NCBI GenBank assembly: GCA_950295325.1
Contig: OX485803.1
Location: 50,669,554 to 50,733,553 of the forward strand
From: Polytrichum commune
Taxonomy: Eukaryota; Streptophyta; Polytrichopsida; Polytrichales; Polytrichaceae
Direction: 5' to 3'
DNA: 64,000 bases
Positions 1 to 11,400 of this stretch are shown here, piece by piece. The notes under the pieces were generated by a model that saw nothing but the letters and a program-made list of their open reading frames with translations, was not told the DNA's origin and did no database searches. The position numbers and the translations under genes are program-made. The number at the start of each line of letters is the position of its first letter. Within the stretch, counting starts at the first letter, position 1.

Positions 1-1620
1 TAGACATGTTGGGGACCTTGTGAAAAATCACCACTGGTCCCGACCAGGCTGAACTTTCTGAGCAGAGGAATTTTTCCCCATTGGTCGGGTAGGTGGGGGA
101 AAACTTTACATGCTGGGGAATTTTACCTTCTGACAATTGGCAGGGGCATAGCTGTAGCTGGCCTGTTTTGGGAAGGTGGCAATGCAAGAGGCATTGCCGG
201 CACGCTGTCTGCAACTCGGGAACTAACTAGCTAGCTAGTATGGGCTCTGCTTTGTTATGCTCTCGGTGTCTGACAAAATTATCTGTAAATGCTACAAGCC
301 CGATTCCTAAGTCTCAAGTGAAGCGTACCAATTTGTGTTTCTTGGTACAAAAATTTGTACTAATTTCTGTACCAATTTGTACTTTCCTGTACCAATTTGT
401 GTTTCTTGACTGTGCATGCTGCTTTCTGGTTGACTTGTTATGAGATGCCTCCGCAACGATTAGCCCGTCCTCAAGCTATGATCATCCTCTCAACTCCAAT
501 GATCGGGGAGAACCAGCAGTTAGTTACAAATGAAGTGGTTGAGTTTGAGAAATAACCGGTTGAAGTTCAAGACTGCAGGAAAATTACCAATCATTTTGGA
601 GGAATCTATGGAATATACCTCAATTTAATAAAGGAAAACCAAAGGATGTCAACATGTAACCAGTTGGACTTGCAAACACTAGGATCTCAACCGATTATGC
701 CCAAACAATCTCCCCGATCACTGCTCAACTCTCAAAGCCATGGAGGAAGCGTAGCTAGATTGATTGAGCATGGATGTTGATCCAGCTTTAGGAATCTGGC
801 AGAGCCTTATTGAACCCTGCATATACTGATTCTCTTGGAGTACAGATGTTCTTCAGTCACAACAACAAGGCTTCACACAGGTTTGGGTTTTGGAAGAAAT
901 AGACAGACAAACCAAATACATCCAAGACAAGATTTGGTTATTTCTATTTCTAGAATCCCATGAGGAAGTGAAGTGTAGGGTGGAAACGTCTGCAACTTTG
1001 GCTTGATAGCTAGAATTTTGGATTTTGGAGGGTCACAGTCACATTTTTGAGACAGTCTGTGGTTATACGCTTATTGGTGTCTGCAAAGTTCTTGAATTAT
1101 TTGTCAACAGATGGAATAACATTACTCAGCTGATGAGTTGTGTTCAGTTGTCTTGCCTTCAGATTCAATATGAAGTATTGGGATTCCGACATCCGGAGGT
1201 TTTATTCTTGAAACTACTATAGGGCCCATGAACACAGCTCATCACTAGGTAATGTTATGGGAGTTCTTCCTCAGTTTGCTAGTGATGTATACTTGTTTCT
1301 GCTTGCCACTAAAGTTATGTTACATTCTTAAATAAATTGTTTTTTTAATATATATTCCGCTTAGAAGCTTATAATATGATAGTACAGAATAGGTTTCTAA
1401 AACCCCAGATGTAATTCTTTCCTCCTATGTTATACCTTATAAATGTGTAAGAAGATGTGTCATTCTCTGGTCTCACCTACATTGGAAATATTTTTGGAAG
1501 GGTGCCTTAAATTAATACAAACATGGACAAGTAGGAATGTATCATGACCCGAATATGATGAGAGATGTTTCACCACTTGAATAAGAAACCTACAATTCTG
1601 AATCATCTTTACTAAACTAA
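1..1620. other. Gene-free left edge with repeat fragments
   Basis: No coding region with recognisable protein similarity is seen. The motif GTACCAATTTGT or a close variant recurs four times between about 326 and 410. A CCGGTT-rich family F copy lies at 500-720. The stretch 1165-1260 is similar in the same orientation to 27735-27840, so both belong to a dispersed repeat. Short open frames here have no supporting feature. Confidence 0.6.
500..720 (-). repeat. Family F (CCGGTT-rich) repeat copy
   Basis: This stretch reads, in reverse complement, like 26225-26430: it shares the order AACCGGTTACATGTTGACAT, a GATCGGTAATTTT-like block, a CCGGTTATTTCTCAAA block and a final GGTTCTCCCC block. Related copies are at 52275-52510 and 60790-60930. 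No terminal repeats or coding capacity are seen, so the element class is unknown. Confidence 0.75.
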
Positions 1621-1970
1621 GGGCCAGTTCACACGGGTCCCAGCATGGAGGCAAAGTCCCAACTTGTGAGTCTCAAGAAATCACTAAAATATGGTTAAAT
1701 ATCATTAAAGTCGGATCTTCATTATTTTATGCAAAAATATTCACATGATTTGGGTTGAGAGTTGGGTCTAGCTTTTTGCTCGACCCAACTCGTAGCACAA
1801 GACCCGAGCCTCAACTCCAAAAAGTGTTGCCATGTAGGCATTCATGTCATAATTAGGACTTAGGACTTGGGACCCCATGTGAAGTGGTAAGTCCCAACTT
1901 CCATGCTCTCAATGCTTGAGATTGGATGGATTGACCTCATTAAGACTTGGGTACCCATGTGAACCAACCC
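1621..1970. mobile_element. 350-bp PIF/Harbinger-type MITE (family E)
   Basis: The ends are inverted repeats: the left end starts GGGCCAGTTCACACGGGT and the reverse complement of the right end starts GGGTTGGTTCACATGGGT. The element is flanked on both sides by TAA (1618-1620 and 1971-1973), the three-base TWA target duplication typical of PIF/Harbinger (Tourist) MITEs. It has no coding capacity. A second, more decayed copy is at 15432-15771. Confidence 0.85.
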
Positions 1971-4900
1971 TAAATTTACCAATTAATGAGGGTGATACTA
2001 ATTCAAGTCACATGCACAATCTAGCCAAATCTCAAAGTTACCAAGGGTTGAAGTTATTATTCGAGTGACACTAAATTTACGACTACGGTAAATACCATGC
2101 TCGTTTACCATAGATTTCAAGAAAATCAATGCATGTTTGTGACTAGTGCGTGACACATGCTTGTTAGTGGATAGTGCCAAGCACTGACACTTTTAGTGAT
2201 TAGTGCCAAATGTTGGTACTTTCATGCCAAGTGCCAAGATGAACAATGCTTCCTAGATCTTTTGGTGGCACTAATTCATAGCTTAAAGAAATTGAGTATC
2301 ACCTTCATTGATTTCCCACACTCATTAATTGGTATAGTTAATGTAGTTGCAACATCACTTTGGCAAATGATGATCCAAACGTTGCAATTGGAATTGTGAA
2401 GGGTCTTCTAGTCACCACCACAATAAACATCAATGACTTTCATTGTAAAAGGCTTTAGTCTATAAATGCAAGTAAGGGCTCTTAGGTCAAATATTTTAGA
2501 GTGAGATGTGATATTTCCTTGGAACATCTATATACAATGGAGTTTGTGGTGATAGTGACTTGACCCAAAATATAGTGAACACAACCCTTCTCAAAAAAAA
2601 AGGTGACATGGCATTTTGCCCTCATCTATTATTTGTTACAACATGTCCAAGTTCACCACAATTGTTTGAAATTACAAACCCATGTGGTAGCAAAATGATT
2701 GCCACATAGGTTGGATTGAATAATTTTGGATGGTAATGAGCCACCAAATTTCTACAACTGGGTTGGGAGTCTACAAAAGATGGACATGTCCAACTAGCTT
2801 TCAAAAGAAAAATGGCCACATGCCAAAAATACTTTCCAAAACAAACATGTGACAAAAGAAACATGAAGCAAATGTGAAAAGGTGGGGGAAGACAAGTGCA
2901 AAAGGTGGACATGTTGGGGGAAACTAAGGGGAGGTGGTGGTCGTATTAAACAACATCTTTAGATATTATTTACTACATCAATTTCTATATGTCACATCAT
3001 ATTTTGGATTGATATGACATTTGTTTGTGAGTTGTTACTTATCTTTTTTGAAAATCATGCTCTTATGCCTTTCTTGAAATGATCTTTTAATATGTGCACC
3101 CATGCAATACGCAATTGAGTATATAATATTCATCAAAATAAAAGATATTTCATCCTTGTAACCCAATACCCATCCAAATTTGTAACAAAACTCATCCATA
3201 AAAAATAACTCTTTTAATTTTGAAGAAGGATAGTTATGAATTTCCAAATCAAGTTGGAGGGAAATTATGCAAGACAATGTGCTTATTAACTACACTACAA
3301 GTTCTTTATGGAGCGTAACATGCTTGTCATTAACAAAGAAAAATGCTCACAAGGGCTTTATATAATAGGTAAGGTCCTAGGGATGGGGCCTTATGTGAAT
3401 AAAGGCCTACATGAGGGCGGGAACCCAAAGGTTGGCCAATGTTCACGAAGGACCACAACCCTTACAAAGCGTAAAACCATTCCACAAAATTTGACCACTA
3501 GATTCAAGAGGCAATGGCAGCTCCGATTGCGTCACACAAGAAACCCTACCATGATCCCAGTGGACAATTTTGACACGTAAGGTGCCCATCAATTCCAAAG
3601 AGAAATTTGTGACATGGTTTACATGATTCAGAATGTCCAAGAGCAAGGGCGATGTGTGAATAAGGGCCCCTTCTAAGGGTGGGAGCCCAAGGGGTACGGT
3701 GAGCCCTTAATCATGCAAACCCCCCCCCCCACACACACACTTTTGGGCATTATCAAGCATAAGTGCCATAAGGTTTATTATGACCTTTAGGTATTGATTA
3801 GAGCACCTCAACCGTCAATCTACTTAAGGTCTTGGAGATGGGAGGATTTTGTTATGTTAGGGCCTGCTGGATTTAATGGCGGGATATTACCATTTGTAAG
3901 GCACCCGCCAACTAAGAAGAAGAAAAAGTTGTTGGGGTTTTACGGACTACATAACATACAAGAGGAGAGTGGATGATGAGTTGCAATAACAAAAAGACAT
4001 CTATTGACTCTCTTCCGTTATGGGACGTAAACGGTCTATTCATGGATGTAAATTATAGGTTGTGGATGAATTTCTCTCTACGTAGATTGGAAACCGCAAG
4101 CGAGTTGTTAGAAGTGCTATCCACTTGGATGAACGACTGGTTATGGCCAAGAAGCCCTTTCAAAGCAGGCAATCAGGCAGACGGGGAGGAGGCCAATTGT
4201 ACATGTACTTAATACCCAAGGAGGGAGAGATGTGCTAACCCCACCCCAACTTACATCTTAGGGGTGCTTTAGATGGGGGTCCAAGGGGGAGGGTCCAATA
4301 AAATGGAGCAATGCTATTGACCAAGAGGTGTAACTCATGCTAATGATCTGAACCAAGAAATGAAGCTCAAATAAGAGCTCATGTTTTGGAAAACCATTAT
4401 GAAAAGTAGGATTCAAAGGGTCCGGTACAAGGGTTCAATTCAATGTCCGGGGAGAACCAATATTTAGTGTAATGGCGGCCGATTGGTTTTGTGAAAAGTC
4501 CGGTTGAATTGGGAAAGTGGAGGATGTGAAACCGGTGCTTTTTAAAATAAAAATGGATTTCAACCGGCAACCATTTTGAGGAGGAGGATTTTTACCCGGA
4601 TGAATTGTGAAATAGGCGGAATTCATCCGGTTTGATTCATCTAGGGTTGGATATCATCTGGTTCTACGGTTTAGGTTGTGTGTTCGTTGTAGGCTTGTAG
4701 TGATTTGGTGAATGGCGGACATGCAAAGCATTTGCTTCATTATTACATTTCATTGTTGACGGCTAGTGTTTAGAATGCTTTATGCGTGTGTCTATGGAAG
4801 ATCTTCGTGGTGATCTTGATAACGTACTAATGGAAGCCATAGCTTTATGAAGGAACTCTACAAAGTTTAGATAGTTATTTTCACATCCACAAAGATACCT

Positions 4901-5500
4901 TTCAGGGTGTTTTCCTCTTGAAGGTGAAGATGATGCTGTTGATTTTGACTTTAATGAATTTCAATTGATGAATTTCATTTTTGTATATAGTATGGTATGT
5001 TAGGTTACTCTTTTATCATGCTATGGCCTCAAATCTAATATGAGGATTTAAGACCTACGTATGATAGAAGAGTAAATCCATGGCCATCAACCGGTTGATG
5101 GGTTATTATAGGTTCAACTCCTGCTATGGATAAATTGTTGATCATTGTGGTTGTTTCTTGTATGTAGTGAATTGTTGATCATTGTTGTTGGATGTTGATA
5201 TCATTACATATTATTGTTATATGTTGATATGTTCTTTGGAAGTTGTTGTTGAATCGTGTATGTTGTTTGTAGATATAAATATGTACATTGAAAAAACGAC
5301 TTACTTATCAATGCCCAAGTTTTTGACCGGTTGTCATTACAATGAAGAGGAAATTAGCCGACACTTGAAAAAAATTATAAGATATTGGCCAGTCCAAATT
5401 AATGACAACAAGTTTGCAACTGGTCAAATCCTTAAAAAACCGGTAGAAGTTGTGAAGGGGCGAATTTTAGCTGGTTGAGCTCAAAAGTCTCCCGAACCCT
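1971..5500. other. Gene-free repeat-derived DNA
   Basis: No gene is recognised. Short open frames occur (for example 3308-3580 and 5182-5478) without similarity, splice context or codon signal I can support. A C-run followed by a CA-run lies at 3721-3741. Family F-like CCGGTT-rich blocks are at 4440-4650 and 5320-5510; the latter shares a CCCGAACYCTGGTYCA segment with 26197-26212, which marks them as parts of one dispersed repeat. Confidence 0.6.
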
Positions 5501-5754
5501 GGTTCAATTTGCCTAGCATTGCTTCAAATGGGTCCCTATGTTCTTGGACCGTGGCCCTCCCAAGTCTAATTAACGCCTGTCTTCATTTCAACGAGTTTTG
5601 CAAGGGCTTAGTCGAAAGTCGAGAAACCCTAATACCACCCTAAACCGTAGCTTATTCTATCCACTCTCTCTCTCGTTCTTCGAGCAATCCGACAGAGGCA
5701 GACACGAAATTCTGGAGACCGCGACGATTGTTTTGATCGCTAATGTGATCTGCC

Positions 5755-7108
5755 ATGGCTGGTAGGGCTCGCAAATTTGGAAGCTCTGTTTCCACATCGC
5801 GGAGAATTTTGTTTGGGTTTAGTCGAAGGCCATGGGACCATCATCAGCAGGCTTGGAGTTTGCATTCGTGTCTCTTTCCTGGATTCCAATCGAATTCATC
5901 AGCACGTCATTCATCGTGGTTGCACCATCCTCCACAGGTAAATGGCTATACTTTCCGGAATGTGTTGCAAAGCCTTTCCTATAGAGCTTGACGTGTAGTT
6001 CAGGAATGTTCTTTGTCCGCTTTGCTACCTTCAAACCCTCTTTGCGAAGCATCAGGAAGGGCAAGAGTGCTCTCTACAAGGAATGTATCTTTTCTGGATT
6101 CCAATTTATCTCAGCATGTCATGCATCGTGGTTGCATCCTCCACAAGTAAATGACCATTTTTTTCTAGAATGTATTACTTTGCCTATCCCACAGAGCTCG
6201 ACATGTAATTCAGACATGTTATTGTCTTCTTTGGTAGCTTTAAATCCTTTTTGTGAATCATCGGGAAGGGCAAGACTGTTCTTTACAAGGAATATAACTT
6301 TTCTGGATTACAATCGATCTCATGAGCATGTCATTCGTTGTGGTTGCATCCTCCACAGGTGAATAGCCGTATTTTTCAAGAATGTGTTGCATTGCCTATG
6401 GCTCGGAGCTTGACATGTAGTTCAGGCATGTTATTTTCCACTTTGCTACCTTCAAACCCTCCTCGTGAAGCATCAGGAAAGGGGAGAGTGTTCTTTACAA
6501 GGAATGAAGGCACAGCGAGAGGAGCACTGGTTGAGGATGAAGGATGGAGCTCATCTTCAGAGAGCGAGGATGAAGTGGAACAGTACGATGTTAATGTGGA
6601 GAGAAGAACGAGCGATGACAATCACATCACAGCAAGGCCACATCTGATGGCCCCCATCCGAGACTTGATAGCGGATGCAGTGAAACGAGGGTATGCGAAA
6701 TACAACTCTTTGGGTCTGGCAAGGGCAACTGCAAACCCTAGGTTTGTCTCGGCGAAAGATAGCTCCATAGTAAATCATTATTCTGCGGTCATCAATGTCA
6801 TCGTGAAGTACTACTCCTTTGTGAACAAGAGATCGTCTCTTTGGAAGGTCACTTCCATTTATCGGAAGTCGTGTGCACTCACGTTAGCCAGGAAGCACAG
6901 TTTGCGGTCCTCCAAAGCCGCATTCAACAAGTATGGCCCTAATTTGAAAATCTCTGAGCCTGACCGGGAGCCTGTGATATTGTATTATCCTGACTCTTTA
7001 AAGACTACTGGAAAGTTCAATACAATGTCTGCTCGGTATAGTGAGGTGACCATCCTCCAGGAGCCTTTCGATAAGCGAGCTCGCAGGGTGGCTGGATTTA
7101 AGTCATAA
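5755..7108 (+). CDS. Nuclear domain-X-only group II intron maturase, mitochondrially targeted
   Basis: Proposed exons 5755-5937 and 6359-7108, joined in phase 0, encode 310 residues. The first 60 residues are rich in Arg and Ser and poor in acidic residues (MAGRARKFGSSVSTSRRILF), like a mitochondrial presequence. Residues 117-135 form a Ser/Glu/Asp-rich linker. Residues about 156-257 match domain X of group II intron maturases: an API..LI..AVKRGY start, then HYSAVINVIVKYYSFVNK, SLWKVTSIYRKSCALTLARK and FNKYGPNL. In full-length maturases domain X binds intron RNA and aids splicing. No reverse-transcriptase domain is present, so this is either a stand-alone RNA-binding splicing factor or a partial nuclear transfer of a mitochondrial maturase. 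The frame is open to a TAA and codons look conserved. The ATG lies in GCCATGGC. Splicing could also use sites inside the repeat units at 5881-6505; the joining is inferred. Confidence 0.78.
5881..6505 (+). repeat. Three tandem copies of a ~210-bp unit spanning the maturase intron
   Basis: Copies begin at 5881, 6096 and 6305 (each GGATT.CAAT) and the third diverges after about 6505. Each copy holds a CATCCTCCACARGTRAAT block, a GAATGT.TTGC block, a GACATGTA.TTCAG block and a TTTACAAGGAAT block. The first copy contains the 3' end of exon 1 and the donor (CACAG|GTAAAT, 5937/5938); the third contains the in-frame acceptor (CCACAG|GTGAAT, 6358/6359). The proposed intron is 421 bp, about two units. 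The second copy reads CACAAGTAAAT, so the equivalent site has changed. Confidence 0.85.
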
Positions 7109-8493
7109 ACACAAGTTCTTGTGATTCAAGATACTCCAAGAAAGGAAATGCAAGAAGGATAACAATCAATACGGAGTGTTTTCTTCAGTTCAAGCTCTTA
7201 CTGCACTCTTCACCATGGTAAGAAACTATATCCACCAATTTGGGGAAAATCGTCTCTAGTGAGTACAAACCCACACATAGTTAAATTGCACAATGCGTCT
7301 TTATTAAGTGCACTCAACTTAGGTCAACAGCGCAAGTGCAGCAAGGTCTGGTGGGTACACTGCGGAATTTGAGATAACCAAGAACATCTGTACATTGGCT
7401 CTTCAAATTATGTTTGTGGATTAATGGTTTATCTGGAGAAATTACTGCAAACACCAGTTGTTGATTCTTAAGCCCGTCTGAGAAATGAATGAAATTCAGA
7501 AAATGCAGCTGCTGTGAAGGATTGGCACCCCACCAATGACATCTTTATACGTATCACACAGCACATAGGTTATCATGTGCATGTGAATCTGCATAGCTGT
7601 AGGTTATAATACTTTGCACAACTGGATCTAAACTAATCAGTGGCAGTGAGTGATGGACTTCTTTTGGACCACTTATTTTCACCACTTACTTTCACTTCTT
7701 TTGAACAGTGTAGTATATAGGTGCTATAAATAAGCTTGGCATATACCAAGGAGATTGAAATATAAAAAGCAGATCGAAATGTTTGAATGCATCAAAATTA
7801 CAATGCTCAACAATTGACCAAGTTTGTGACCAAGATTTGATATCTAAGGTACATGAAAATTCACAATTCTGCACAGCACTGACTAAGAATTTGAACACCT
7901 CCCACTGAATTGTTTAACTGCAATTCTGTTAATAGAGTGTACACCCTATGGGTTACTTGAGCTTTGCAACATTGCTCTGTTTCTAAACTGCGTGTTGAAC
8001 AGCTTTGCACATATTACAACTTGGGCCTCATGACGCCAAGCACAAAATTCTGAAGGCTTTGTTGTGATCCATTAAAGGTCACCATTTCATTCATTGATGA
8101 ACTTAGCAGCTATAACATCTGCCTCTGCTCTGGTCCAATCTGAGAATCCAGGCTGCTGCTTCTACACCCTTTTTGTCTATCCTTACATCAACTACCTAGA
8201 CTCCCACTACATTCATTGCAAAGGCAATAGGTAATCTGATTTACCGTATTGACCATTGGTTGTAACAACGCGCAGGTGTTCTTGGTCAGACATCTATTTT
8301 ACATGAACGTTGATACACAATGAAAGATGAACTCTGCAGAGAAGAATAGAGCGAGCAGGGGGATGTGAAAGAATCTCTCATAAGTGTATGAATCTGCAGA
8401 ACAAAACGACACAGCAGACAGCTTGCCATCTGCCAGTGTCATTCCTGCCAACTATAAGTAGCCGTGGAAATATCCACAAACAATTGGGGGATC
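7109..8493. other. Convergent intergenic region and 3' UTRs
   Basis: The maturase-X gene (+) and the GDT1 transporter gene (-) end towards each other here. The stretch should contain both 3' untranslated regions. I see no further gene, no clear transposon end and no RNA gene. Confidence 0.5.
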
Positions 8494-11400
8494 TTAAAAG
8501 ACTCCAAGAAGAGTAGCAGCTGCAAATACAAGGAACAATACTCCTCCTGTGTAACCAATCTGCAAGTTCAAACAAGAGAAAATAAATTGAGAGATCACAG
8601 TATAGGAAGAACCATACAAATTACGTCTTGCAAGAGTTTATGGTGCTAAGATTGCAGCCCAAAACATTGATGAGCAACATAGGTGGACATCCAACTTAGA
8701 ACACTTAGCCTAAATCTACAATGCTTGCAAGAATAATCAAGCCAAAGACCTTTGAAATCTGTGAATGCTCTTGGTCAACTTCCTATAGATTGACAGCAAC
8801 TCACATTTTTGTAAAATAATAGTCGTTGTGAGGTGAGCACGGAAGTGGAACTGTGCCATTTGTTTTTGCAATTCATTTGTGAGAATAAGCCTCTGTTAGA
8901 ACAAAAGGGTGAAGAGGTGGAGACAGATGCTTACAACTTTTTCAGAGATGTATTGAGCAAGGAATGCCCCTCCAAGAACTGCAAGTGCAGTGGCTATCAC
9001 ATGACCTGCTATGGCGCCAGACGCCACCCCCCATGGTGACTGCTCCAAAGAATTCCCCCAAGAATTCCCCCATTTCATTAAAGAACTGGATTGATGCATC
9101 GAACTCCTTGTCCATTGCCCCACTAAGGTAAGCGTGTCTTAAATGGTGAGTTCTGTTGTTTGCCATGATTCTCAACTTGGATTTTAGAGTTGGGATTTTT
9201 CTTGGATCCGCAAATATGATACACGTTTTTAGCAGCAATTTGTGGAGTTTTCTGAGCTCCTCTGTTGCTGCTATGAATTTTCAAAGTCAAAAGTTCCAGA
9301 GCCATAAAATGACCAAGTAGCGCACCCCCCCCCCCCCCCACCCCCCCAAATTATGTTGACTAGTGAGCCTAAAATGCTTAACAAATTTTGAGCAAATAGT
9401 CCAATCTATTTTTTAACCATGATGCCTTTTTGGTGTCCATTCTTAGATCCACACCTAGCCACACATCTCTCAAATATATGTGTCTGATTGATATAACCAA
9501 CCTAATAAGGCACGTATACCTTCCTCGAATACCATACATGCAATTCGTAACCTTCACCTTTGTCTGGCTTAACAGCACAAAATATTGGGAATATTTCCTA
9601 GTCTCTTCACTGAAGCAAAAGTCCTCATGCCAGTAATTAACATCTGAAACCTCAAATGTTGAAGCAAATTTTAAAAAGAGCGCGTGTGAGGGCTGACCTG
9701 AGCAGCTCCAAGAGCAACAGTGGCCAGCATTGATCGATCACCCCATTCCTAAGGCAAACAAAGAAATCGATGCTAAAACATGAGTGTCAGATTTATAAAC
9801 CAATGGAGGGATGTTGGAACAAAGAAAATTTCTACTCTTTGGATGAATATATCAATTTCAATCACCAAGTAGAAATTCCAATAAAAGCTACACTAAAAAG
9901 TCCTATTAATGTGGGCCACAGTAATTCTCTAGAACCCACATTAATTTTCAACCCACGCCAAAATTTTCCTTTCAAAATGAGTGTGGACCATGTGTATCAT
10001 TTTTCTAGGAAATTGGTGTCAGTGACTATTTTATTTTATTCTACTTTTGATGTAAGGTGACTTTTTTCTTTTATGTAAGGTGTTGGTCAGAAGTCTCCAA
10101 GAAGACTTAGGGAAAGACCTGGGGTCTTGGGTCCAATTTATTTTCACATTAATTCCATCCAAACTAATAAGATTATTTAGTGTTCTGAGTTGTTGGACAC
10201 GCAATGTGGCATTGAGAAGGACTAATAAGGAAATACTTTAGTGATGCCAAGGATATTGTTGCATGAGTAAGCCATGAGTTGAGAACTTACGGCCACAAAT
10301 ATGAGACTGAATACTTCTGTCACCACTTCCAGTGGCGTAGCCATTCCCTTAGCCTGGATATACCGCAATATAAGTTCAACTCTAGAAATACAGAAAATTG
10401 TGCCATTTAAAGTGCACAAAGTAAAGGACCAAAGGAAGTCCATATGGTGCATTTGCAAGAAGAAATATGAATCAATGAAGAAGTCACATACTTGCAAGGG
10501 AAATATATCTTTGCTTATATTCAATGGCACGTTGATGTTGGTAGTGGCCTTATAACACTGATGAACAGTAAATGGGTATTCCTGTAGTACATTATGCACA
10601 ATATTTGAAGTGAAAATTCATAGTTGATCAGAGTAACATTTGTACCTCTTTCTCCAAAAATTCTTGGGCATCTGCGAGTTCACCCAACTCTGATGACTTT
10701 TCCAAGTCTTTAGCAGGTGCAGATGGCAGGTCCCAGGCAGCTTTGATTGAGCGGAACCCAAACCATATGAGGAGAGCCACAGCTGCATATTCTCCAATTG
10801 GAAGAGCTACAGATAGCAAAGACAAAGTTCAGTCAGTGCTGGAAATCACCGGGTTCCAATAAATTTACTTAGACCATTTCCTTCAAGAATAATACAGTAG
10901 GTCAGCATTAAAAGATATTGTCTATCATCACCCTTTTAACCTGAAGAGCCTTTAGAAGATGTGATCCAGCAAGAGAAAGTGGTCAGCTGATTGACAAATG
11001 ATTGCAAAAATTCATGATTAATGGCATGGAATGGTAAATTCCATGATTAATGATAAATTTCATGCAGATGCTTACTAGTTTGAAGTTGGGCTGGAACACT
11101 GTGGAATATGCGTCCTATGATGACAGAGATTACAGTCATCAGTGCAAGTGCACCACATGCTCCCACAAGAACCTGCACCCTTCAGACCAGTTCAAGAAAG
11201 ATGTGGCAATGGGTTTAACCTCATTAACAGAAATATGATTAAGGGCTGTTACTCCTACTTACTGAAAGACCAACTATTTACATTAACGTTGTTGTTACCT
11301 ACATCGTGTCTCTCAAACAATTATCACTAACAATTTAAGTTCAAAGATTCTCTCTCTTTCTCAGTACCAAATCCTCACAAAATAGATGCCCTATCATTAG

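Noticed and set aside
3308..5478. Several 80-100 codon frames in the left intergenic region
   Set aside because: No similarity to known proteins and no codon or splice support; they lie in repeat-derived DNA.
6411..6425. Maturase acceptor at TTCAG (6425)
   Set aside because: Joined to the donor at 5938 it shifts the frame and stops before domain X. The acceptor at 6358 keeps the frame.
10222..10599. 125-codon minus-strand frame around GDT1 exon 7
   Set aside because: Only 21 of its codons are exonic; the rest runs into introns on both sides of good splice sites.
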